Source of the DNA: a virus
Virus record (IMG/VR): IMGVR_UViG_3300036944_001289
Coordinates: 124,001 to 188,000 of that record
DNA: 64,000 nucleotides
Strand: one strand, 5' to 3'
The translations under genes were made by a program, and so were the position numbers. The notes under the pieces are model-generated. The model saw only the letters and a list, made by a program, of their open reading frames with translations, had not been told where the DNA came from and searched no databases. Each line of letters opens with the position of its first letter. Position 1 is the stretch's first letter. Below, piece after piece: positions 59,161 through 64,000 of the stretch.

Positions 59161-59186
59161 AATAAAACTAAATCTTTAAACTTCAT
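58563..59186 (-). CDS. Tagged YwqK/MORN-like repeat protein, longest perfect array
   Basis: 207 aa. The tag MKFKDLVLLAEDNEN (L-A-E) is followed by six units with R-L-D-G-P-A (first R-L-D-C-P-A), alternating E-E-W-Y-K-D and E-E-Y-Y-I-D strands. The repeat period (~63-69 bp) is maintained at nucleotide level, so copy number can change by slippage or recombination. Confidence 0.7.
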   Translation of the reverse strand: MKFKDLVLLAEDNENIRVERVYWDDAETKPKEEYWYKDGKPHRLDCPARQGWYKNGQKEFEEWYKDNKLHRLDGPAVQLWYIDGQKYIEEWFRDDEFHRLDGPARQYWYTNGQKMIEEYYIDGRPHRLDGPARQDWYKNGQKEFEEWYKDSKLHRLDGPASQEWDEDGQKMIEEYYINGKEIPPNELKQLTKQYDKEDMDILDNLNS

Positions 59187-59191
59187 AAGAT

Positions 59192-59199
59192 TATTTATA
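59192..59199 (-). promoter_or_regulatory. Late promoter-like TATAAATA (minus)
   Basis: ATCTT separates it from ATG 59186. Confidence 0.55.
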
Positions 59200-59219
59200 A
59201 GAAAACCTCTCTTTATATT

Positions 59220-59460
59220 TTTACGCCGCCCAAAAATTCCCGAAAGGCGTAATACTATCTATATTACCGAAAGTTCCGGGCCCTATATAGCGTTTCTATT
59301 TTTCTGCGCGCGTCGCGAGAATTTCCGAGGGTTCCGAGCTTTTTATGGTTCCGAGCGCTCTCTGCGGCGAATATAGAATTTCCCGCGACTTTTGCGGCGA
59401 GAATAGCGCTATTTATGGTTCCGAGCGCTCTCTGCGCAGAGAATTGGGCATGGGGCTCAT
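59220..59460. repeat. GC-rich non-coding segment with direct and inverted repeats
   Basis: Unlike the AT-rich surroundings, this stretch has GCGCGCGTCGCG, TTTCCCGCG and two direct copies of TTTATGGTTCCGAGCGCTCT (followed by CTGCG, starting near 59342 and 59412). Inverted pair TTACGCC/GGCGTAA flanks 59221-59252. No gene. Possible origin, packaging or regulatory region. Confidence 0.55.
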
Positions 59461-59594
59461 TATACGAAAGTTCCTTTAACTAATAAGTGAAAACTCCTTT
59501 GCCCTGGTCTCTGAAACCTTTTTATATGAAAACCTTTTTTGAACTAGAGGTTCCGACTTTTCCGAAAAAAGTTATCTGCGATATAACCACTATC
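59461..59594. other. Non-coding DNA with GGAAC elements
   Basis: On the minus strand GGAAC (59470-59474) precedes TTTCGTATAATG, an early-promoter-like layout. Another GGAAC is followed by CTCTAGTTC. A CTTTTCCGAAAAAAG near 59557 is a degenerate copy of the repeat described next. No convincing gene. Confidence 0.4.
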
Positions 59595-59791
59595 TTTTCT
59601 GAAAAGGTTCCTTTTATGCAGCCAAAGGAACATCTATATAATTAATGTAACTATTTATTATGAAGCGACAACCATTAGCTTATCCGAAATGTATAATATG
59701 AAATATTCTTTTAGGAGTTATATATCAAAGCTTTTCTGAAATGTATAATATGAAGATAGTATATAGCAGTTTCTGAAAAGTATAATATGAA
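59595..59791 (+). repeat. Iteron-like repeat array, left cluster
   Basis: Copies of TTTC(T/A)GAAA, mostly followed by AGTATAATATGAA or a variant: 59595-59605, 59682-59703 (degenerate start), 59732-59754 and 59769-59791. The last two are 37 bp apart. Between them are micro-frames that begin at the ATGAA and end at the TGA of the next TTTCTGA. Confidence 0.6.
59627..59646 (+). promoter_or_regulatory. GGAAC-type promoter candidate, plus strand
   Basis: GGAAC (59627-59631) followed by ATCTATATAATTAATG, directed into the repeat array. Confidence 0.4.
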
Positions 59792-59837
59792 GACCAATTA
59801 AGGCTACAAATAATATGCAGCCCTAATAAGTGCTAAC

Positions 59838-60032
59838 TTATCCTTTATTACATTCTTCCCAACAAGTTAGCTCATCCTCGTTTTCTAATATTAATACCAG
59901 ATCTTTTAAGTCATCAATTAGTTGTTGCAAATCTATTTTATCTTTAATGGCGTCTTCCTTTAATAGAGGATGCCCTTTAACAGGTTCTTTTTCTAGATAT
60001 TTCTTTGCAAGTTCTAAATGTTTATTTGTCAT
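59838..60032 (-). CDS. Small early-type hypothetical protein
   Basis: 64 aa, acidic and helical (L-I-D-D-L-K-D-L-V-L-I-L-E-N-E-D-E), with two Cys near the end (C-W-E-E-C). Preceded by a GGAAC...TATATA element. Small host-takeover proteins of this kind are typical of phage early regions; function unknown. Confidence 0.5.
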   Translation of the reverse strand: MTNKHLELAKKYLEKEPVKGHPLLKEDAIKDKIDLQQLIDDLKDLVLILENEDELTCWEECNKG

Positions 60033-60049
60033 AATAATTAGGGTGCATA

Positions 60050-60068
60050 ATAAGTATATACTTGTTCC
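60050..60068 (-). promoter_or_regulatory. GGAAC-type early promoter
   Basis: Minus strand: GGAAC (60064-60068) followed by AAGTATATACTTATTATG, upstream of ATG 60032. Confidence 0.5.
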
Positions 60069-60076
60069 ATCCTATA

Positions 60077-60240
60077 AAGTGAAACATTATTATATGAAAC
60101 CATTATTTAATACCGTTTCAGAAACGCTCTTATATGCAAAAGAGGTGATCAACCGTTTCAGAAAAGTATTATATGAAATATGTACTAGAGCGGTTTCTGA
60201 AAGCTACAAGAGGATATCAGATCAACAAACTTTTCAGAAA
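60077..60240 (+). repeat. Iteron-like repeat array, middle cluster
   Basis: Further copies: 60077-60099 (degenerate), 60115-60139, 60155-60177, 60193-60204 and TTTTCAGAAA at 60231-60240. Starts are spaced 38-40 bp apart, close to the 37 bp in the left cluster. The array fills the gap between two minus-strand genes. Confidence 0.6.
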
Positions 60241-60268
60241 TAAACGGATTTGAAAAATGAGTGAGAAA

Positions 60269-60307
60269 ATAATAGTAGGCTGCTTATATTAAGCAGCCTA
60301 CTATTAT
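60269..60307 (-). terminator. Hairpin after the acidic-tail gene
   Basis: A 17-bp stem (ATAATAGTAGGCTGCTT with its complement, 5-nt loop). Only three T follow on the minus strand before a C, so a weak terminator. Confidence 0.55.
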
Positions 60308-60318
60308 GCTAATTACTT

Positions 60319-60681
60319 TTAGTCAATGCTGGGTTCTGAATCTTCGTCATCCGAATCCATATCTTCATCTTCTACATCCTCCACCATATCATTCTTCTTA
60401 ACCTTACCTGCCGCAATCAAACGACGCGCTTCCTTTTGCGCCTCCTTAAACTCTTCATACTTAGCCTTGCGACGAGCCTCCTTTTCCTCAGCCTCAATCT
60501 TATTCTTAGCTTCCGCTGCCAATTCCATCTCTTCCATATGCTGAATGGCCGCATCCAAAATTGCGGTCATCGTATCTTTTTCCGTCAAGTTAAGCTTCTT
60601 GCGGATTTCGATAATGCGATTCTTATCGGCTTCATGGAGTAGAGCTGCGGTGAACTTGGCTGGCACTTTTAGGGTCTTCAT
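60319..60681 (-). CDS. Small helical protein with acidic tail
   Basis: 120 aa: an N-terminal basic part that could be a ribbon-helix-helix (T-L-K-V-P-A-K-F, then helix, E-K-D-T-M-T-A-I-L-D), an Ala/Lys/Glu coiled coil (~52-95) and an Asp/Glu tail (E-D-V-E-D-E-D-M-D-S-D-D-E-D). Codons are visibly richer in G+C than in neighbours. Candidate DNA-binding regulator or a mimic of DNA; both are speculation. Confidence 0.55.
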   Translation of the reverse strand: MKTLKVPAKFTAALLHEADKNRIIEIRKKLNLTEKDTMTAILDAAIQHMEEMELAAEAKNKIEAEEKEARRKAKYEEFKEAQKEARRLIAAGKVKKNDMVEDVEDEDMDSDDEDSEPSID

Positions 60682-60712
60682 TTTAGTAGTTAGTTTGTTG
60701 TTGTTGTTAATA

Positions 60713-60751
60713 AGGGCTCTATCGGCCCTACATTTATATTACTAAAGTTCC
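60713..60751 (-). promoter_or_regulatory. GGAAC-type early promoter with leader hairpin
   Basis: Minus strand: GGAAC (60747-60751), TTTAGTAATATAAATG, then the hairpin AGGGC-CGATAGA-GCCCT (60713-60729) in the ~30-nt leader before ATG 60681. Confidence 0.5.
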
Positions 60752-61196
60752 GTTGTAAGAGTTGAAGGAGGATCCGAGGAAAAATAAGTCCTAAGCTTTT
60801 CAGAAAAGTAAAAAATGCAAGCCGCACTTTTCTGAAAAAATAGAATACACCTTTCATACCTGACTTTTCTGAAAAGCTTTGAATGCTGCTTCCAATTCGT
60901 AAACCACTTTTCGAGGAACTTTGATATTATAAAGTTTAAGGGTCTATATTTTTCCTGTATACTATTTCAGTTCCTGCGTTTCGTACGCATTAAAATGCAA
61001 GGCTTTATATGATACTAATATAAAAGAAGCTTACAAGTACGCAGGAACAAGTACTTGTGCCTAGTAAGCAGGAACTGGAACAGAGTACTATATAGCCGTA
61101 CTAAGAATCGGAACAATAAGAAAGGAGAGCCGCATAAAGCAGACTCTCCTTGTTCCTATATACTAGCTAACTAAAACTGTTCCTAGATACTATTGA
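60752..61196. other. Non-coding region with repeats and hairpins
   Basis: Contains three more CTTTTC(T/A)GAAAAG copies at 60796-60820, 60827-60843 and 60864-60886; an inverted repeat ACAAGTAC (61033-61040) / GTACTTGT (61051-61058) enclosing a GGAACAA; several further GGAAC; and AAGGAGAG/CTCTCCTT around 61120-61150, a hairpin downstream of the next minus-strand gene. No gene recognised; a small RNA is possible. Confidence 0.5.
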
Positions 61197-61379
61197 TTAC
61201 TTACTAATCTTATCATCGACCTTATTTGAGAAGTATAGCATGATATAACCGAATACTGCCATCTTAATGATTACTAGTACTTGCATTACTAGAGTAGTTT
61301 GTTGCTTGAATGTAGCTCCTTCTAAGATAGCCAGTATTAGAAAGAATAGTGTTAGTAGTAGATTGATAGCTGTACGCAT
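61197..61379 (-). CDS. Small two-helix membrane protein
   Basis: 60 aa with two membrane segments (about 5-20, NLLLTLFFLILAIL, and 31-50, MQVLVIIKMAVFGYIML) and a short basic end. Preceded by an AGAACC...CATATA element. Small membrane proteins in early regions often act in superinfection exclusion or inhibition of host functions; role unknown. Confidence 0.5.
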   Translation of the reverse strand: MRTAINLLLTLFFLILAILEGATFKQQTTLVMQVLVIIKMAVFGYIMLYFSNKVDDKISK

Positions 61380-61439
61380 ATAGTATGATCTAATATGTAT
61401 ATGAGGTTCTTATATCCAAGAATAACAATGTGTTTCGGG

Positions 61440-61469
61440 GCTCTCAGAGCGCTGTTTGTCTCTGAGAGC
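61440..61469. other. Hairpin upstream of the membrane-protein gene
   Basis: GCTCTCAGAG (61440-61449) pairs with CTCTGAGAGC (61460-61469). No T-run, and it lies between two minus-strand genes; a processing site or weak terminator. Confidence 0.4.
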
Positions 61470-61510
61470 TGGGCGGGGCTATGATATCAGTGAGTGGGTT
61501 CTGTGAATGG

Positions 61511-62047
61511 TTAACTCATCTCGTCTAACCAGTTTTTGTAATAGGCTCTACCAGCTTTTGCTGCATTTGGACCACCTATAAATAGTGTTAACCCACCTGA
61601 ACCTACTACGAAACGTGGACCTCCACTTTGTTTATACAAAATCTCAGTGCAAGCCAAAATTGTAAGCTTACCACTAGCAATTGAATTAAAGAATGATAAT
61701 GGATCATCCACGAGTGTGATGTCTTTTGTTTTGAATACTCCTTTAGCAATAGCATCTTCGATAGTTAATTTAGCCTCGTCTGCATCTGGACCTGGTTTAC
61801 CAGTGTCGACGAATTCATAAGGCATATGTAGCATAAGGTCTTCAAACCCATAATTAGTGTAGATGTCTGAATTATTATCTTCTGGTAAAATTATAAAACA
61901 GGTTGGATCATCACCAAGACTATCATAGTTATCTTCGCACCTTACTACCGCGTTAGCTACTTTTGTTCCGTAGTCCTCGTCGGTGTTCTCTTTATAGATA
62001 GAAGCATAAGCTTCTGAAATTAACTTATAATCATGTTTGTCTTTCAT
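61511..62047 (-). CDS. Hypothetical protein with C-terminal GGP-AKA motif
   Basis: 178 aa. The start H-D-Y-K-L-I-S-E-A-Y resembles the tag pattern (I-S-E-A). The C-terminus L-T-L-F-I-G-G-P-N-A-A-K-A resembles that of the gene at 62475 (L-F-V-A-G-P-D-K-A-K-V). A late octamer lies 5 nt upstream, unusual in this otherwise early-type block. Function unknown. Confidence 0.5.
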   Translation of the reverse strand: MKDKHDYKLISEAYASIYKENTDEDYGTKVANAVVRCEDNYDSLGDDPTCFIILPEDNNSDIYTNYGFEDLMLHMPYEFVDTGKPGPDADEAKLTIEDAIAKGVFKTKDITLVDDPLSFFNSIASGKLTILACTEILYKQSGGPRFVVGSGGLTLFIGGPNAAKAGRAYYKNWLDEMS

Positions 62048-62052
62048 AGGTA

Positions 62053-62060
62053 TATTTATT
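62053..62060 (-). promoter_or_regulatory. Late promoter-like AATAAATA (minus)
   Basis: TACCT separates it from ATG 62047; the most distal late octamer seen in the window. Confidence 0.5.
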
Positions 62061-62244
62061 TATTCAGCGCTGCTCATAGATTTGAGAATCTTAGCTTGGG
62101 CTTCGAATTCTCTCTTGAAGCAGCATTATTTTTGTTTATATTTTGTTAGCATTCTGACATTTCTATGATCTCCCATACCTCTCTTGTAAATCCCTCTCCC
62201 ATCCTCCTATAACCTTCCGGTGCCGCATTAGGTTTTTCGTTAAT

Positions 62245-62463
62245 TTAACTATGATTTTTAACTATTTTATTAACGTATTCCTTAGCTTCCTTATTACTTA
62301 CCCCTACTAATACAGGTGTTTGATATAGAGGCTCTCCTACATATTCATATACTGTATATGTATTAAGAGCTACTTGCTTATTCTTCATCCATTGCTTTGT
62401 TACCGGGTTTTGTTCACTCACCCATTTATAGTCTTGTTCGATATGGAAGCTTTGATCGTTCAT
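62245..62463 (-). CDS. Small hypothetical protein
   Basis: 72 aa. The C-terminal P-V-L-V-G-V-S-N-K-E-A-K-E-Y-V-N echoes the V-x-G-P-x-x-A-K pattern of its two neighbours, so the three may share a small fold. Lies 11 nt after the next gene upstream. Function unknown. Confidence 0.45.
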   Translation of the reverse strand: MNDQSFHIEQDYKWVSEQNPVTKQWMKNKQVALNTYTVYEYVGEPLYQTPVLVGVSNKEAKEYVNKIVKNHS

Positions 62464-62474
62464 ATGAGTAATAA

Positions 62475-62867
62475 TTAAAATATACCATCACAGAAGCCTT
62501 GCTCAATACCATTAACAATTTCCAATACCTTAGCCTTATCTGGACCTGCTACAAACAATGCACCATCTACGCAAGTTGCATCTATATACTCTCCTTCTTC
62601 ATCTACCTCATTTGGCGCCGTATAAAGTGCTACATAACCTGTCTTTGCTAACTTCTGGAAGTTAAGCATATTTGCTACTACAGTAACATTCTTAAGTTCT
62701 TTTACCCGTCCCTTAATATAATCCATATGATCTTTATACATATCCATCTCATCTGGATTACTTGTGCGTAAAGCATCCGAAACCTCTTTAATGTTGCTAA
62801 TAAAAGGACCAGGATCAGAGACTTCATGACCTTCATCACCGCCTAGGACTACTTTATAGATATTCAT
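62475..62867 (-). CDS. Hypothetical early-type protein
   Basis: 130 aa, acidic, with G-A-L-F-V-A-G-P-D-K-A-K-V-L-E-I-V near the end, related to the C-terminus of the gene at 61511. A GGAAC...ATATAAT element lies 49-53 nt upstream. Function unknown. Confidence 0.5.
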   Translation of the reverse strand: MNIYKVVLGGDEGHEVSDPGPFISNIKEVSDALRTSNPDEMDMYKDHMDYIKGRVKELKNVTVVANMLNFQKLAKTGYVALYTAPNEVDEEGEYIDATCVDGALFVAGPDKAKVLEIVNGIEQGFCDGIF

Positions 62868-62900
62868 AATGTTTTAGATGTTATTTGTTTTACTGTGCAC

Positions 62901-62920
62901 TATAATTATATGTTTGTTCC
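62901..62920 (-). promoter_or_regulatory. GGAAC-type early promoter
   Basis: Minus strand: GGAAC (62916-62920) followed by AAACATATAATTATA, upstream of ATG 62867. Confidence 0.5.
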
Positions 62921-62940
62921 GAGGGCTAACTAATTACTAA

Positions 62941-63189
62941 TTAAGCTTCCAAGTCAATATAAATCTCATCACCATTCTCATCCATAATAAGCTTACTAAG
63001 CTTATGATCTTTACCCACACCCCAATCACTCAGCTCATCAATAATACGCTGCACAGTGATAAGAGTCTTATCATTGTCGCCGAAACTAAAACTGTTACTT
63101 TCGCAGATGAAGTCGTATTGCTCATCACTGATATACTTTTCATCATACAAGGCACTTAGCTCTAAGATAGGTGTATATGTTGGTTTCAC
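62941..63189 (-). CDS. Hypothetical early-type protein (GTG start)
   Basis: 82 aa if started at GTG 63189, which lies just after a GGAAC...TATAAT element and after the upstream stop (63218); a longer frame to ATG 63285 would overlap that gene by 68 nt. Acidic, with L-S-A-L-Y-D-E-K-Y-I-S-D-E-Q-Y-D-F-I-C-E and I-Y-I-D-L at the end. Function unknown. Confidence 0.45.
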   Translation of the reverse strand: MKPTYTPILELSALYDEKYISDEQYDFICESNSFSFGDNDKTLITVQRIIDELSDWGVGKDHKLSKLIMDENGDEIYIDLEA

Positions 63190-63190
63190 G

Positions 63191-63211
63191 TTATTATAAT
63201 ATATTTGTTCC
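63191..63211 (-). promoter_or_regulatory. GGAAC-type early promoter
   Basis: Minus strand: GGAAC (63207-63211) followed by AAATATATTATAATAAC and then GTG. Confidence 0.5.
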
Positions 63212-63217
63212 CTTTGC

Positions 63218-63400
63218 TTACTCTTCTTCGTCTTTGAAAAGTGCTTCAAGATACTCTCGATCCTGAGCTTTATCAAAAGCTTCATTGACAGATTTTACAA
63301 ACTCTTTAAGCTGTTCAATAGTGTCTACATTATGTAGCGCTTCGCTTAAGTTATCCTTTGCGCACTCAATATAGGTTTCTTGTTTTTCTTTTTGAGTCAT
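63218..63400 (-). CDS. Small acidic helical early-type protein
   Basis: 60 aa, all helix, acidic (E-A-L-H-N-V-D-T-I-E-Q-L-K-E-F ... F-K-D-E-E-E). Its start codon directly abuts a 19-bp palindrome that includes the promoter's AT-rich box. Function unknown. Confidence 0.5.
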   Translation of the reverse strand: MTQKEKQETYIECAKDNLSEALHNVDTIEQLKEFVKSVNEAFDKAQDREYLEALFKDEEE

Positions 63401-63422
63401 ACCAATATATTATATTGGTTCC
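63401..63422 (-). promoter_or_regulatory. GGAAC promoter with palindromic operator at the start codon
   Basis: ACCAATATATTATATTGGT at 63401-63419 is an uninterrupted palindrome (odd centre) that overlaps the GGAAC (63418-63422) and ends at the ATG, a natural position for autorepression or an initiation hairpin. Confidence 0.5.
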
Positions 63423-63431
63423 CGGGGCTTA

Positions 63432-63842
63432 CTATTGGCGTATCCCGTTTTTATATACAATTAGTTTTTTATTTGGATTATCTAATATAATATCCATTAC
63501 ATGATTAGTAATTACTTGTTCTGTATATGTAATTATTACACCGTTACTAAACATATTATTAAACCATTTATAGTACTTTGAACTTTCGAGTATAACAACA
63601 TAGTCTACAATATCAAAGGTAAGTATAAATACATTGTTATCTATACTCTTAAAAGCCAACCAATCTACTTCATCTGGGTCGAACTGTCCTTTACTTTGTA
63701 GATTGTCTATATAGTATTGAAAGATACCATCTGATATCTCTTCTGGTGTATGTCTATTTTCTAGCTGATCTAGACGTGTATTAAAAAAGTGCTCAAGACT
63801 TGTAGTTGTTCTTATAACACATATTATAGCCTTGTTATTCAT
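63432..63842 (-). CDS. Hypothetical early-type protein
   Basis: 136 aa, mixed alpha/beta. Its second half (S-S-K-Y-Y-K-W-F, then L-I-V-Y-K-N-G-I-R-Q at the end) is similar to the partial gene upstream (S-K-Y-Y-K-I-M, L-I-V-Y-R-D-G-E-R-I-K), so the two are paralogues. It overlaps that gene by 4 nt. Function unknown. Confidence 0.5.
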   Translation of the reverse strand: MNNKAIICVIRTTTSLEHFFNTRLDQLENRHTPEEISDGIFQYYIDNLQSKGQFDPDEVDWLAFKSIDNNVFILTFDIVDYVVILESSKYYKWFNNMFSNGVIITYTEQVITNHVMDIILDNPNKKLIVYKNGIRQ

Positions 63843-64000
63843 TTTATACGTTCTCCATCTCTATATACAATAAGCTCAGTATTATTACTATCATGTATAA
63901 GCTTTAATATGTGTTCGTATATATCAATCCAATCGGTATTACTACTCACCATTTTCATGATTTTATAGTACTTAGATGTATCAGGAATAATATATACATC
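63839..64000 (-). CDS. Paralogue of the preceding gene, partial (runs off window)
   Basis: The last 53 codons are visible, ending TGA at 63839-63841. The residues include D-T-S-K-Y-Y-K-I-M-K and LIVYRDGERIK, paralogous to the end of the 63432-63842 product. The start lies beyond base 64000. Confidence 0.55.
   Translation of the reverse strand, partial: DVYIIPDTSKYYKIMKMVSSNTDWIDIYEHILKLIHDSNNTELIVYRDGERIK

Noticed and set aside
59595-60240. CRISPR-like array
   Set aside because: Repeats are short, degenerate and in both orientations of the core, spacing is irregular in parts and includes coding genes; no cas genes are present.
60094-60243. Plus-strand frame of 49 codons beginning MKPLFNTVSETLLYAK
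   Set aside because: It is made almost entirely of the 38-40-bp repeat array, on the strand opposite to its neighbours; more likely a by-product of the repeats, though it cannot be fully excluded.
60326-60745. Ser-rich plus-strand frames opposite the acidic-tail gene
   Set aside because: Low-complexity antisense of Asp/Glu and Lys codons.
59187-61196. tRNA genes in the non-coding stretches
   Set aside because: I looked for cloverleaf arms and a T-loop (TTCRA) and saw none; a tRNA search program would be needed to be certain.
63190-63285. Longer form of the 62941 gene starting at ATG 63285
   Set aside because: It would overlap the upstream gene by 68 nt and read through a promoter element; GTG 63189 fits better.

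Overview
The window looks like part of the genome of a large, AT-rich, T4-like contractile-tailed phage (Caudoviricetes). Diagnostic genes are a T4-order head module on the minus strand (portal gp20, gp21-type prohead protease, small core protein, gp22-type scaffold, gp23-type major capsid protein), gp4, gp13, gp15 and gp5 relatives, a gp31-type co-chaperonin, UvsY/UvsW-like recombination proteins, a clamp-loader small subunit, PhoH and a class I ribonucleotide reductase. Terminase, tail tube/sheath, DNA polymerase and QueC are not seen, so the genome extends beyond both ends. A lipoprotein with a C-terminal membrane segment (u-spanin type) implies a Gram-negative host. The near absence of Shine-Dalgarno sequences and a Bacteroidota-style Hc1/histone-H1-like protein make a Bacteroidota host plausible; this is inference only.

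Layout. 0-5 kb: uvsW/uvsY end, a GIY-YIG protein and many small late proteins. 5-11.4 kb: deazaguanine genes folE2, queD and queE, with a nuclease, small late genes and phoH between them. 11.4-14.4 kb: ferritin-like protein, holin, u-spanin, P-loop ATPase. 14.4-23.8 kb: twelve consecutive glycosyltransferase and methyltransferase genes. 23.8-32 kb: DUF366-like protein, clamp-loader subunit, co-chaperonin, DinG-like helicase, SleB-type hydrolase, nrdB and nrdA. 32-35.7 kb: baseplate hub/spike genes. 35.8-38.1 kb: dpdA, P-loop kinase and queF, an operon that with folE2/queD/queE predicts 7-deazaguanine (preQ1-type) modification of the phage DNA. 38.1-39.7 kb: fibre-like genes. 39.9-51.5 kb: head, neck and tail-completion genes plus a repeat-built fibre. 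52-59.2 kb: a late accessory block with five YwqK/MORN-like repeat proteins. 59.2-61.2 kb: repeat-rich, largely non-coding DNA, a candidate origin/control region. 59.8-64 kb: small early-type genes.

Three window-wide patterns stand out. (1) A T4-late-promoter-like octamer (NATAAATA) lies 5 nt (20 cases) or 6-9 nt upstream of most structural/accessory start codons, with no ribosome-binding site, which predicts leaderless or nearly leaderless late mRNAs; the clear exception is a gp15-like gene with a 17-nt gap, a strong Shine-Dalgarno sequence and an ATT start. (2) More than twenty otherwise unrelated proteins begin with a short hydrophobic/basic helix ending in (L/I/F)-x-E, like the T4 capsid-targeting sequence cleaved by gp21, suggesting a large set of head-internal proteins. 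(3) A GGAAC...TATA motif precedes the small early-type genes of 59.2-63.5 kb and queE, a second promoter class.
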